NCBI RefSeq assembly: GCF_000244755.1
Contig: NZ_AHOO02000011.1
Location: 1 to 64,000, forward strand
DNA from: Leptospira licerasiae serovar Varillal str. VAR 010
Lineage (GTDB): Bacteria; Spirochaetota; Leptospiria; Leptospirales; Leptospiraceae
Length of the DNA stretch: 64,000 nucleotides
Direction of reading: 5' to 3'
Shown here in pieces: positions 39,557 to 49,200 of the stretch (positions are counted from its first letter, which is position 1; the number at the start of each line of letters is the position of its first letter). The translations under genes were made by a program, and so were the position numbers. The notes below the pieces were generated by a model. The model was not told the origin of the DNA and made no database searches. It saw only the letters and a program-made list of their open reading frames with translations.

Positions 39557-42065
39557 AGGGTCCTCCCAATCTAACTTGGTTTTCCACATAGCGGAAATAT
39601 TTGGTGGCAACAGCGTCGGAAACGGATTTTAATTGGGCGAGAATATCTTCTAACCACCTGCGAAGTCCTCCGGCAGGATCGGCATATTCGAAAATACGTT
39701 TTGCATCTTCTTCTCCGAAACGAACTAAAACGTCGGTGAGTCTCTGGATCTCTTCGGAAATTTCTTCTTCTTTTCCGGATGAAGAGAATAAGGTATTCTC
39801 CCTTAATCTTTCTAATTGGAAAGCGAGAGAGCGAGGATTACTTTCGTCGAATATCAGAATATCCACTACGGATTCCGCTTCTATTCTATATTTGTAACGT
39901 CTTCTGTAAGTGATCCGAATGTCGTTCACATTCAAAAGACTTTCGAACATACTCTTATTGTATATGGAAGACCTTTCTATAGTAGCAAGTATCAGTCTCG
40001 CAAGGAACTGTGCCCTCTCCAATCTTTTGCCCATATCCAGGAAAAAATAACCTGTTTCACGGCTCATACTTTCGTTCGCAAGTCCGGAGAGAGAAGCAAA
40101 CAGGTTTACCAATTTTTGTAAGTATTCCAACACTTCGTCGTAACTAGAATTTCCTGGAGCTTCCGATTCCAATCTGGAAATCAAATAACGTGTATCGTCC
40201 GAAATCCTGTCACGAACAGCCTTGGTGGTTCCCACGAAAAAGTTCAGATCATGGCGAATACTTCCGGAAGAATAAGGAGAAGTTGCCAATTGGAATATTT
40301 TCTCCCGGACCGAATCTAAGGAATCCATTCCGTTCGTTTCAAAAAAACCCATACTGTATCCGGATAGTTGGTCCAATACGCTAAGAAGGATAGAGAACTG
40401 ATCCTTTTCATAGGATTCCTCCGCTTCTAAGATCTTATGCACTGTCTCTCTGAGAAGTCTGGACATATTCTCTGCACGTTCCGCATAACGTCCCATCCAG
40501 AACATATTGTCGGCGACCCTACTCGGGATCCCGGAACCCTTCCTTTTGATTGGGATCCTTCCGATCTGTCCGGGAAGAAGACTGAACTCTTTCTTCTCTT
40601 CCGAAGCGAGTATCCAAAGATCCTTGGATATAGCTCCCGTTTGGTTGGTAATGATCAGTTCGTCCGCTTTAGGAGAGACCCGGACTAGTCCGCCGGGCAT
40701 ACATGTATATCCGTTCTCAGAAAGACAGGTAAAAGTGCGTAAGACGGATTTACCGATCAAAAGTTCTTCCGAGTCCCCCGAAAAAATAGGAGAAGTAGAA
40801 CCTGGAAGTATTTCCTGTGCCACATAACGTTCCGGCCTTGTTTCCACCCTAGTTCTCAAATCGAACATTTCCTTTTCTTTCAAGGTAGAAAGGAATACGG
40901 AAGAATCTAAAGGAGAACGAATTGCAGGCTTGATCGTATATTTATGGGGATTGGAGAAAACTTCCTTACGGGAATTTTCATCTCCCATCCAAAGAGTAGG
41001 AACATTCGGCAGGATCAGATCCTCGCCCAAATAAAATTTACATAAATTAGAAAGATATGGATGAATTGCTCGATTCTCTAAAAATCCAGAACCGATAGGG
41101 TTAGCCACAGTGACATTCCCTGCCCTCACCGCGCCCAAGATGCCGGGAACTCCTAAAAGAGAATCTCCTTTTAACTCAAGAGGGTCCATGTACCAATCGT
41201 CCACTCGACGAAAAATCACATCCACTTGTTGTAGACCTTCTATAGTTTTGAGAAAGACCTTATTATCTCTAACCGTTAGGTCTTCCGCTTGGGCCAAAAT
41301 ATATCCCAGGTAACCGGCAAGATATGCGTGTTCGAAATAGGTTTCGTTTCCGGGTCCAGGAGTCAGAAGAATAGTAAGAGGTTCCCTATCTTTATTGGAA
41401 GAAAATGAATTTAATGTTTTTCGTAATGCTCTGAAATATAACGCGACTCTATGTACTTGTGAGTCTCTGTAAAGAGATGGGAAAATACGAGAAAGAACGA
41501 TCCGATTTTCTAAAGCATATCCGGAGCCGGAAGGGGCCTGGACTCGATCTCCTATCACATAAAAATTCCCTTGGCTATCCCTGCTAATATCGGTTGCTAA
41601 GAACGCCAGACGGAAATTTGTAAAATCATAAACAGGGGCACAGGCTCTTAAAAAACCGCCTGATTGGAATAGAACCTCGTGCGGGATCTTTTTTTCGTAT
41701 AAGGACCTTTTAGGACCGTAAACGTCTTTTAGAATTTCGTTAAGTAGTTCGGATCTTTGGGAAAGACCTCTTTCGATCTCGTCCCATTCTTTGCTGTCCA
41801 TGAGAAGAGGAAAAAGATCCAGTCCCCAGGCTCTTTCTCTCTCGTCCCCATAAACATTATACGTTACTCCGCTTTCCTTTAGGATACGGAGGCTGTCTTC
41901 TTTGCGTCTTCTTAATTCCGCTCCGCCCAGATGATTTAAAGTGCGAAGTAAAAATTCGTATTTTTCCCTGGACTTTCCGTCGGGCAGGCATAGCTCGTCA
42001 TAGACTCCGGGAGCAGGTTTATATCCGGAGAGAAGATTTGCTGCTTGGGAAGTTCTCTGATTCAT
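39549..42065 (-). CDS. Fused circularly permuted ATP-grasp and alpha-E protein
   Basis: An 838-residue protein. Residues about 1-490 form a circularly permuted ATP-grasp type 2 domain (COG2308-like; SGYALENRIVLSRIFP, LTPGPGNETYFEHAYLA, GVPGILGAVRAGNVTVANPIGSG). Residues about 510-830 form an alpha-E helical domain (COG2307-like; RVADNMFWMGRYAERAENMSRLLRE split here). Elsewhere these are usually two genes, and the second copy in this window keeps them separate. The ATP-grasp part is predicted to make amide bonds on peptides. It overlaps the transglutaminase gene downstream and lies 33 bases after the TonB-receptor gene. Confidence 0.88.
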   Translation of the reverse strand: MNQRTSQAANLLSGYKPAPGVYDELCLPDGKSREKYEFLLRTLNHLGGAELRRRKEDSLRILKESGVTYNVYGDERERAWGLDLFPLLMDSKEWDEIERGLSQRSELLNEILKDVYGPKRSLYEKKIPHEVLFQSGGFLRACAPVYDFTNFRLAFLATDISRDSQGNFYVIGDRVQAPSGSGYALENRIVLSRIFPSLYRDSQVHRVALYFRALRKTLNSFSSNKDREPLTILLTPGPGNETYFEHAYLAGYLGYILAQAEDLTVRDNKVFLKTIEGLQQVDVIFRRVDDWYMDPLELKGDSLLGVPGILGAVRAGNVTVANPIGSGFLENRAIHPYLSNLCKFYLGEDLILPNVPTLWMGDENSRKEVFSNPHKYTIKPAIRSPLDSSVFLSTLKEKEMFDLRTRVETRPERYVAQEILPGSTSPIFSGDSEELLIGKSVLRTFTCLSENGYTCMPGGLVRVSPKADELIITNQTGAISKDLWILASEEKKEFSLLPGQIGRIPIKRKGSGIPSRVADNMFWMGRYAERAENMSRLLRETVHKILEAEESYEKDQFSILLSVLDQLSGYSMGFFETNGMDSLDSVREKIFQLATSPYSSGSIRHDLNFFVGTTKAVRDRISDDTRYLISRLESEAPGNSSYDEVLEYLQKLVNLFASLSGLANESMSRETGYFFLDMGKRLERAQFLARLILATIERSSIYNKSMFESLLNVNDIRITYRRRYKYRIEAESVVDILIFDESNPRSLAFQLERLRENTLFSSSGKEEEISEEIQRLTDVLVRFGEEDAKRIFEYADPAGGLRRWLEDILAQLKSVSDAVATKYFRYVENQVRLGGPYG

Positions 42066-42098
42066 CTTCCGGGAGACATTGTCACTCCCCGTCCGATT

Positions 42099-44519
42099 TT
42101 AATCCAGCTTTAAAGTAGCCCCGATATTGATTTGTCTGTACGGACCTTGTTGGATCCCGACTGGAAGTCTTCCGGAGATATACACTCTATCTTCTAAATT
42201 TTTTCCGTTCACAAATATAGACCATCTTCCGCCCGGCGCCTCGTAACCGAAGTCGGCATTCCAAATTCCGTATGCAGGAACCACGCCTTGGCTTCCGTCC
42301 GTACTTTGGTTTTTGGTATTCTGTAAATCGGAATATTGTTTATCAAAATACTGATATTCCACTCGGGCATAAAATCCGGACGGACTTTTAACTCCGATAG
42401 CACCTATAAAAACATTCATAGGAACGTAAGGCAGATAATTTCCGTTTGTGTTTACTTTGATCAAATTTCCGGCGGAATTGATCGAATATAAAGGTTGGTT
42501 CGTGATACTCACAGTCCCATCCGCATTTTGTATCGTTCCTACAGGAACGTAAGTTGTAGAGATCGCTTTTGTGTAAGAGTAAGTAAACTCAAGAGGGATC
42601 TCCCACCTGGACTCCGCAAATTTTCCGAAATCGAAAACAAAATTGCTCTCCACACCTCTGTTTACGGATCTTCCAGCATTGATCGGGACCGCTCCAAGTC
42701 CTGAACCTGCTTCGTTCGTATTTACGATTTGATTCGAAAAATACAATGCATAAGTACTGACTTGAGTGTAGAAGTAGCGGGTAATATTCCCCCTAAAACC
42801 TGTCTCGTAATTATTGGATCTTTCCGCACTTAGTTTATAACCTAAACCTAATGCAGGATTTTGAACAGTGGAGAACGTAGGCGGAGAGAAAGCAGTATGT
42901 GCACCGGCAAACCAGATGAATTTTTCCGTAATATCGAAAGTTAATCCGATACCCGGTAGAACCACCTTAGTGTAAGTCTCGTTTGCGTCGTTCACTAAGA
43001 TGGATTGACCGACAGTATTTGCATATCCTTTGGTAACATCATTCTCGGTCGCAAGTCTTCGGTGAGTATACACTCCTTGGAAAATATGTTCGTAACGGAC
43101 TCCGGGGATCACCTTAAACTTATCAGTAATCTTAATCGAATCTTGGACATATAAAGCGTAAGCTCTTGCATTCCGATTTTGTTGTTGGGTGGTAAGGCCT
43201 TTTGTAAGAGTCGGATAAGGAAACACATTATTTGCGGCATTTACGGATTCATAATGCATTCTCGCGCCGAAAGCGATCTCATGATCCAAACCGAACGTAT
43301 TAAATTTACCTTCTACCTTAGTTTCCAAACCGCCTGTCTTAAAGAAAGAATGCCTGTTCGGAGTGGAATTTAACATGTAAATCACATCCCCAGGTTGATT
43401 TCCTATAATGTCCGGAGCATAAACTCCAACCGCATTTTCAGGAGGTCTCGCAGGAAAACCGAATTCTGTCAGATTATTATAAGAATAAGATTCTTGGCGA
43501 AATAAGAAGCCTACATTTGTCCAATACGCTCTTGTGATCATCTTCCAATTTTCATTAAAAGTGTGATCGTGACCTATTACTGCAGCTTGTCTATCGATGG
43601 ATTTTTGGTCGTATCTAGCCGGATTGATCCTGGGATTCTTCCAGTATAAACCCTGAGTCAGTCCTAAATACGTGGACTGTGCCTCTTGTTGGTAAGATTG
43701 GTATTTAAAGAAAACTGAATCCTTTTCCCCTAATTTCTGGATCAACTTTAGGTTTAGGTCGTTCACTCTAAAGCCTTGGTAATCCCTGAAACCGTTTCCT
43801 TGGTTGCGCATGTAAGAAATATCGTAACCGGTATTCGTAGTTTGGTTGGTCCCCCCATACTGCAAAAGACTGGAAGCATAACCGTTCATTCCTCCGATCA
43901 CCTTTGCACTAAACGTAGGTTTTTCCGGAGGTTTACGTGTCACATAGTTGACTATACCGCCTAAAGTTGTAGGTCCAAAAAGAATAGATCCTGAACCTTT
44001 TACGACTTCTACCCTTTCCATTCTATCTATATGAGGCACAAAATAACTTTCAGGCTGCCCATAAGGACTCAAAGAAGTGAAGACACCGTCTTCTAAGATC
44101 AAAGTTTTTCTAGATTCTTCGTTACTAACTCCTCTGAATGCAATATTCGGAGTAAGACCTACCGCATCTTGATAACGGATGGTCGCACCAGGAACCCTAC
44201 GTAAAGCTTCCATCGAATCGACAGGATTTGTTTCTTTTAAGATCTTTTTACCGATCACATTCGCGGAACCGGGGATCTTCTTTATATCGTCATCTTTCGC
44301 GCCGATCACATTGATCTGACCGCTTTCTAAAAATCTTCTTTTCTTTTCCGCAAGAGTTTCTTCCTGTTTGGACACTTCCTTTTTAGAAGGATCTTCTTGC
44401 TCAGTCTCGGAAGAAGTTCCGTTATTCCCGGCATTTCCGTTCGGCTGGGAAAAAAGGAAAGAATTAGAAAAAGTTAAAATACATATAATAAGAGAAGAAC
44501 GGAATTGTTTATGCAACAT
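42099..44519 (-). CDS. TonB-dependent outer-membrane receptor, FecA-like
   Basis: An 806-residue TonB-dependent transporter with a signal peptide (about residues 1-25). A Glu- and Lys-rich leader is followed by a plug domain (INVIGAKDDDIKKIPGSANV, then EALRRVPGATIR, RMERVEVVKGSGSILFGPTTLGGIVNYVTRKP) and a 22-strand-type barrel. The C-terminus (DRVYISGRLPVGIQQGPYRQINIGATLKL) resembles ferric citrate-type receptors. No separate N-terminal signalling domain is apparent. Its ATG shares a base with the imelysin-like lipoprotein's stop (TAATG), so the two are coupled and probably act together in uptake of iron or a metal chelate. Substrate is uncertain. Confidence 0.85.
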   Translation of the reverse strand: MLHKQFRSSLIICILTFSNSFLFSQPNGNAGNNGTSSETEQEDPSKKEVSKQEETLAEKKRRFLESGQINVIGAKDDDIKKIPGSANVIGKKILKETNPVDSMEALRRVPGATIRYQDAVGLTPNIAFRGVSNEESRKTLILEDGVFTSLSPYGQPESYFVPHIDRMERVEVVKGSGSILFGPTTLGGIVNYVTRKPPEKPTFSAKVIGGMNGYASSLLQYGGTNQTTNTGYDISYMRNQGNGFRDYQGFRVNDLNLKLIQKLGEKDSVFFKYQSYQQEAQSTYLGLTQGLYWKNPRINPARYDQKSIDRQAAVIGHDHTFNENWKMITRAYWTNVGFLFRQESYSYNNLTEFGFPARPPENAVGVYAPDIIGNQPGDVIYMLNSTPNRHSFFKTGGLETKVEGKFNTFGLDHEIAFGARMHYESVNAANNVFPYPTLTKGLTTQQQNRNARAYALYVQDSIKITDKFKVIPGVRYEHIFQGVYTHRRLATENDVTKGYANTVGQSILVNDANETYTKVVLPGIGLTFDITEKFIWFAGAHTAFSPPTFSTVQNPALGLGYKLSAERSNNYETGFRGNITRYFYTQVSTYALYFSNQIVNTNEAGSGLGAVPINAGRSVNRGVESNFVFDFGKFAESRWEIPLEFTYSYTKAISTTYVPVGTIQNADGTVSITNQPLYSINSAGNLIKVNTNGNYLPYVPMNVFIGAIGVKSPSGFYARVEYQYFDKQYSDLQNTKNQSTDGSQGVVPAYGIWNADFGYEAPGGRWSIFVNGKNLEDRVYISGRLPVGIQQGPYRQINIGATLKLD

Positions 44520-45799
44520 TAATCTCCGTCCCCTCCTGGCCCGCCGGAAACGGGATTCGAGCCTGTAAGAGCGGCTAACTCAGTGTTTAAGATGGTCAAC
44601 AATTCTCCCAACTCTTCAATACAAGCTTGGATTGCCGTAAAATTCGCGGCGTTTGAACTTCCCCAAGCGGTAGAAGGATCGGAAGGAGAAAGAGAAGGAG
44701 TAATATCTCCTAAATGTACTTCTAGTTCGGCGATCTCTCCCTTAATCTCTTCGTCCAAAGCGGGACTATAAAACTTTACGTAATCCGAAAGTCCAGCACC
44801 TGTTCCATTGCCGGTATAGATCGCTTTAAAAGTACTGAAATTATTGATCAAACTCTGGAAAGATTGGCCTGAAAATCTGAACTCTGCACGATCCGTTTTA
44901 GGAACAGAACCGTTCCCTCCTCCGGAAAGGCCCGCAGGAATTTCCAATTTTCCATCCTTCATGATGGTCAAGAGTTGGACCACTCCCGCGAAAACAGCGT
45001 CTAACGCGGCATCCGAACTCGGAAATGTAGTGGAAGATCCATTCCCAGCAGTTGCAAGCTGTGTACCTAAAGGATTTGTTCCACTTACATCCCAGGCATT
45101 CGTTACATTCTGCACATGTCCGCTATAATTAACTACTAAAGCCCTAAGAAGAGCGGACCTTCCGTTAGGAGCGTTTGCAAAATCAGAACAGCTGGGAGCA
45201 GTTCCACGATTCACTCCCGCTTGGCTAAAAAGAAGATATTCTATCGCGCCTATTCCCTTGGCATCGTTATCAAATCCGGCTATATAGGTTTGAGCATCCA
45301 AAAAATCTCCGGATGGATCAAAGCCATCCAGGTCATCCAGATCGCCCGAGCTCGGCGGAGCCTCTGTAAGATAATCGATCAGGAAAGGATCCATTTTGGA
45401 AAAAGAAGAGAGAGTGGTCCCAAATCTAAAAGGTTCTACTTTTTTAAGATCACTTACGTGAGCGATCCAGGCTGCTTGCGCACTAGCAAGAGTATCTGAA
45501 GAGCATACACTATCCGTCGCTGCCACAAGAGAGAGGCGGCTAGCTTCTAAATTTACAAAGAGAGGAGGAATTATATTATTTCCTAAATTCTGCAAAAGAG
45601 ATCTAGGATCGAACGAATTGAACATTCGATAGAGATATCCATTCGTATTTGCCGCACCTGATGCAGCGTTCTTATGAGAACAAGAAATAAGAATGGAAAG
45701 TAAGAAAATACTTAGAATGATCCAAGCAGTAAGGATCAGCTTTTTAATCCGGAAAAACCTGCCGAATCGTCTGCTTTTAACAGAATTGTTTGGTCGCAT
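44519..45799 (-). CDS. Imelysin-like (peptidase M75) lipoprotein
   Basis: A 426-residue lipoprotein with a long basic N-terminus, a membrane segment and lipobox SILISC (Cys 40). The mature region is a helical imelysin-like fold: SLVAATDSVCSSDTLASAQAAW near the front, KGIGAIEYLLF at about residues 181-191 and a second helical half. In imelysin and EfeO-type iron proteins the motif is GxHxxE, but here Gly 184 occupies the His position while Glu 187 is kept. It may therefore bind metal differently. ATG 45799 has a GAGGGAA site and is preferred over the in-frame 45886 start. It is coupled to the TonB receptor. Confidence 0.78.
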   Translation of the reverse strand: MRPNNSVKSRRFGRFFRIKKLILTAWIILSIFLLSILISCSHKNAASGAANTNGYLYRMFNSFDPRSLLQNLGNNIIPPLFVNLEASRLSLVAATDSVCSSDTLASAQAAWIAHVSDLKKVEPFRFGTTLSSFSKMDPFLIDYLTEAPPSSGDLDDLDGFDPSGDFLDAQTYIAGFDNDAKGIGAIEYLLFSQAGVNRGTAPSCSDFANAPNGRSALLRALVVNYSGHVQNVTNAWDVSGTNPLGTQLATAGNGSSTTFPSSDAALDAVFAGVVQLLTIMKDGKLEIPAGLSGGGNGSVPKTDRAEFRFSGQSFQSLINNFSTFKAIYTGNGTGAGLSDYVKFYSPALDEEIKGEIAELEVHLGDITPSLSPSDPSTAWGSSNAANFTAIQACIEELGELLTILNTELAALTGSNPVSGGPGGDGD

Positions 45800-45876
45800 A
45801 GTTCCCTCGAAACTGGGCTCTTTATCTTGAGAATCAGAATTATTTTTATAGAGCAGGATGCAACTGTTTTTGAGAT

Positions 45877-45892
45877 CTGTTCTCACGAACAG
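45877..45892. promoter_or_regulatory. Inverted repeat upstream of the imelysin/TonB-receptor genes
   Basis: CTGTTC-TCAC-GAACAG is a perfect 6-bp inverted repeat (7 bp with flanking T and A). It lies about 80 bases upstream of ATG 45799 in the 111-base space after the DUF2126 gene. It could be an operator that regulates the iron-related pair separately from the upstream genes. It does not resemble a Fur box, and no clear promoter accompanies it. Confidence 0.35.
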
Positions 45893-45910
45893 AGTTTGAT
45901 AAATGATATG

Positions 45911-48900
45911 TTATTCGATCCAACGAAGGTCCATCGTGTAACCGTTGGAATGCTTCAATCGTTTAGGTTCAGAACCATCTAGAGCAGAATGGCCATCCGC
46001 TAAAAATCGGGAGATCCTTCGAGACTCCGCTTCATATGAATTCACCGGGAATGTATCGTAGGCCCTTCCGCCTGGATGAGAAACGTAATAACGACAACCG
46101 CCTAAGGGACGGGAAGACCAGTTGTCCCAAACATCAAATACTAAAGGAGTGTGAACCGGAAGATTCGGATGCAAAGTGAATACAGGATTCCAAGCCTTGA
46201 AACGAATTCCTGAAACGGCTTCTCCTTTTTTTCCGGTATTACGAAGGGGAACCTCGTAACCATTACAACTTAGAATATAACGATCACTCCATCCTTCTAC
46301 TTTTACTTGCAATCTTTCTAATGCAGAATCCACAGATCTTGAAGTTCCGAAAGAGGAAGATTCCTCCCCCAATACATTCCAAGGTTCTAATGCCATTCTA
46401 AGTTCCAAAAATACTTCTTCTCTTTGGGTCTTTCCATACACAGGAAAACGGAATTCAAAAAAAGGAAGGAACTCCTCCTCTTGGAATGCGAATCCGTGAT
46501 CTTTTAGATCCCTCAGAACATCTTTAAAATCGTTCCAAACAAAATGCGGAAGAAGAAAACGATCATGCAATTCGGTTCCCCAATGGATCGGAGATTGTTT
46601 ATATGGCTTTTCCCAAAATCTGCAAAGCAAAGATAATACCAAAAGTTGTTGGACCACACTCATCTTATAATGAGGAGGCATTTCGAATCCCCTTAATTCC
46701 ACGAGTCCCAAACGAGGTCCCGAAGGCGGATACAGTTTATCAATGGAAATTTCCGCTCTATGAGTATTCCCCGTTAGATCTACGAGCAGATTCCGAAAAA
46801 GTCTATCCACAAGCCAAGGATGGTGTTCTTTAATTTTATCTAATTGAGAAGATGCTAATTCATATTCGTATAATATTTCGTCCCTTCCTTCGTCCAAGCG
46901 AGGAGCCTGGGAAGTAGGCCCTATGAACAAGCCGGAAAAAAGATAAGAAAGAGAAGGATGATGTTGCCAATAACTTACCAAACTTCGCAAAAGGTCCGGC
47001 CTTCGCAAAAATGGACTATCTTCAGGAGACATGGCGCCTACTGTAATATGATTTCCACCTCCTGTTCCGGTATGTCTTCCGTCGATCAGGAATTTTTCAG
47101 CGCTTAGGCCGATCTCTTTTGCTTCTTCGTATAAGGTTCGGGTCTTTTCTTCCAGCTCTTGGAAATTGGAGGAAGGATGTAAATTTACTTCTAAAACTCC
47201 CGGGTCCGGCGTTATACGAAATAGACCGAGCCTGGCATCTGAAGGAGGTTCGTAACCTTCTAATACGATCTTTACATTCGCTTTTTCAGAAGCGAATTCC
47301 AATGAGGAGATCAGATCCAACCAAGGTTCCAGACCTTCCACCGGAGGTAAAAATACATGGATTGAACCGAGCCTCGGTTCAATCACTAAAGTAGTTCGGA
47401 TCGGAAGATCTTTCCCCTCCGGAAAAAACTTAGGTTTTTTAGAAGATCTTTTTTCTAAGGCCAAATCCAGATCTTTTCGAGAACTTAACTTTTTACTTTT
47501 GGATAAATCCGTAAGGACCGCATTCGGTCTGAAATTTTCGGAAATAGAAGAAAAGGGCAGCCTAAATCCAGCAGGACTATCCCCCGGGATCAAATATAAT
47601 CTTTCTCTTTTATATTTCCATTCGGAACTTTCCCATTCTGATTTCGTATAATTAAATTGTAATGGGATCGCGATCGCTTTTTTAAGTTTAAATTCCCTAT
47701 CCACCAGAGAGAGAACCTTTTTCCTTTCTAAAGCCTCGAACGAAAAATCCTCCGAATTAAAATCCCCGCTCTTAGGATCCTTCCATTCGGGGAGTTGTCC
47801 TTCTTTCCATAGATAGTAAAAACCGTCCTCGTATAAAGGAACCATATGTTTGGAAGAAATGCCTAAGGTCTTACAAACTTCTTCCGCAAATACATCGGAT
47901 AATTTTAAGTCCTGGTCTAAATCCTGTTTTTCTTTTTCAGAGGAAGAAACAAATAGTTCTTCGTTCTTCCACAAATGCTCTCCGTCCTTCCTCCAAAAAA
48001 CGTTTAAAGACCAACGAGGTAAAGGTTCTCCCGGATACCATTTCCCTTGAGTCACTTGGACCAAAGAACCGGGGGAAAATCTCTTACGAAGCCTGGTAAG
48101 AAGTGTTTCGCCTAACTCTAACTTTTCATTTCCTAGTGCGAGAGTATTCCATTGAGGATCTTGCCTGGAAGTATCCGAAATAAAAGTGGGCTCTCCTCCT
48201 ATAGAAACGCGAATATCATTTTTTTTGCATCTAGCGTCCAGATCGGTTCCGAGCTTAATAATTCTATTCCAAGTAGGATCCGTATAAGGTTTAGTGACGC
48301 GAGGAGATTCCTGGAAACGTTTCACTTCCATTCTGAATCCGAATTTGGACTCTGCGGGATCCGAATATCCGAATACTGGAGAAGCACTTCCGGGTTCTGG
48401 GACCGCCGCTAATGGAATATGACCTTCTCCAGTAAACAGACCGGAAGTTGGGTCTAACCCTACCCATCCTGCACCGGGTAGGAACACCTCAGCCCATGCA
48501 TGAAGGTCCGTAAAATCTTCCTTAGCTCCGGAAGGCCCGTGGATAGAAACCTCGTCCGGTTTCAATTGGATCAGATATCCTGAAACAAACCTGGAAGCCA
48601 GGCCGATATGTCTCAAGATCTGAACTAGTAAAAATGCAGAGTCCCTGCAAGATCCGGATCTTCTTTCTAAAGTTTCCGTACAAGTTTGGACACCGGGCTC
48701 CATTCTGATCACATAAGAAATGTCCTGATATACCCTTTGATTGAGACCGACCAAAAAGTCTACGGTGCGCTTTGGTTTTAAGATGCCGTCTTTTCTTAAA
48801 TTAGATATATAATTAGCGAGTGCGTTACTTCCGTCTGTTGCGCTTAAGTAAGGAAGAAGTTCCTTTCTCAAAGCATCCGAATAGATAAAAGGAGTCTCTT

Positions 48901-49198
48901 CCGCGTCAGGCTCTAAGAAAAAATCGAACGGGTTGATAACTTGTATCTCGGCGACAAGATCCACGAGTATTTTCAATTTTTCAGTCTTCTTAGGAAATAC
49001 CAACCTTGCCTGATAGTTCCCAAAAGGGTCTTGTTGCCAGTTCAAAAATTGTTCCGACGGTTCCACTAAAAGTGAATAAGAAACGATCCTGGTCCTAGAA
49101 TGAGGAGCGGGTCTCAATCGAATAATATGAGGAGATAACGCAACTGGTCTATCGTATTCGTAAGAAGTTTCGTGGGTAAGAGAGACTAATAAGGACAT
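45911..49198 (-). CDS. Transglutaminase and DUF2126 fusion protein
   Basis: A 1095-residue protein. The first 300 or so residues are a transglutaminase domain (N-terminal SLTHETSYEYDRPV; catalytic Cys in RSGSCRDSAFLLV, His in DLHAWAEVF, Asp in GLDPTSG). The rest matches DUF2126 (COG4196-like), including RVSIGGEPTFIS, DGRHTGTGGGNHITVGA and LVELRGFEMPPHYKMS. The GRHTGTGGGNH stretch is glutamine synthetase-like, so an ATP-dependent amide ligase is plausible. ATG 49198 follows AGGAATTGATA and lies just inside the end of the alpha-E gene. It forms one split version of the peptide-ligase system with the two genes upstream. Confidence 0.9.
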   Translation of the reverse strand: MSLLVSLTHETSYEYDRPVALSPHIIRLRPAPHSRTRIVSYSLLVEPSEQFLNWQQDPFGNYQARLVFPKKTEKLKILVDLVAEIQVINPFDFFLEPDAEETPFIYSDALRKELLPYLSATDGSNALANYISNLRKDGILKPKRTVDFLVGLNQRVYQDISYVIRMEPGVQTCTETLERRSGSCRDSAFLLVQILRHIGLASRFVSGYLIQLKPDEVSIHGPSGAKEDFTDLHAWAEVFLPGAGWVGLDPTSGLFTGEGHIPLAAVPEPGSASPVFGYSDPAESKFGFRMEVKRFQESPRVTKPYTDPTWNRIIKLGTDLDARCKKNDIRVSIGGEPTFISDTSRQDPQWNTLALGNEKLELGETLLTRLRKRFSPGSLVQVTQGKWYPGEPLPRWSLNVFWRKDGEHLWKNEELFVSSSEKEKQDLDQDLKLSDVFAEEVCKTLGISSKHMVPLYEDGFYYLWKEGQLPEWKDPKSGDFNSEDFSFEALERKKVLSLVDREFKLKKAIAIPLQFNYTKSEWESSEWKYKRERLYLIPGDSPAGFRLPFSSISENFRPNAVLTDLSKSKKLSSRKDLDLALEKRSSKKPKFFPEGKDLPIRTTLVIEPRLGSIHVFLPPVEGLEPWLDLISSLEFASEKANVKIVLEGYEPPSDARLGLFRITPDPGVLEVNLHPSSNFQELEEKTRTLYEEAKEIGLSAEKFLIDGRHTGTGGGNHITVGAMSPEDSPFLRRPDLLRSLVSYWQHHPSLSYLFSGLFIGPTSQAPRLDEGRDEILYEYELASSQLDKIKEHHPWLVDRLFRNLLVDLTGNTHRAEISIDKLYPPSGPRLGLVELRGFEMPPHYKMSVVQQLLVLSLLCRFWEKPYKQSPIHWGTELHDRFLLPHFVWNDFKDVLRDLKDHGFAFQEEEFLPFFEFRFPVYGKTQREEVFLELRMALEPWNVLGEESSSFGTSRSVDSALERLQVKVEGWSDRYILSCNGYEVPLRNTGKKGEAVSGIRFKAWNPVFTLHPNLPVHTPLVFDVWDNWSSRPLGGCRYYVSHPGGRAYDTFPVNSYEAESRRISRFLADGHSALDGSEPKRLKHSNGYTMDLRWIE

Positions 49199-49200
49199 TA

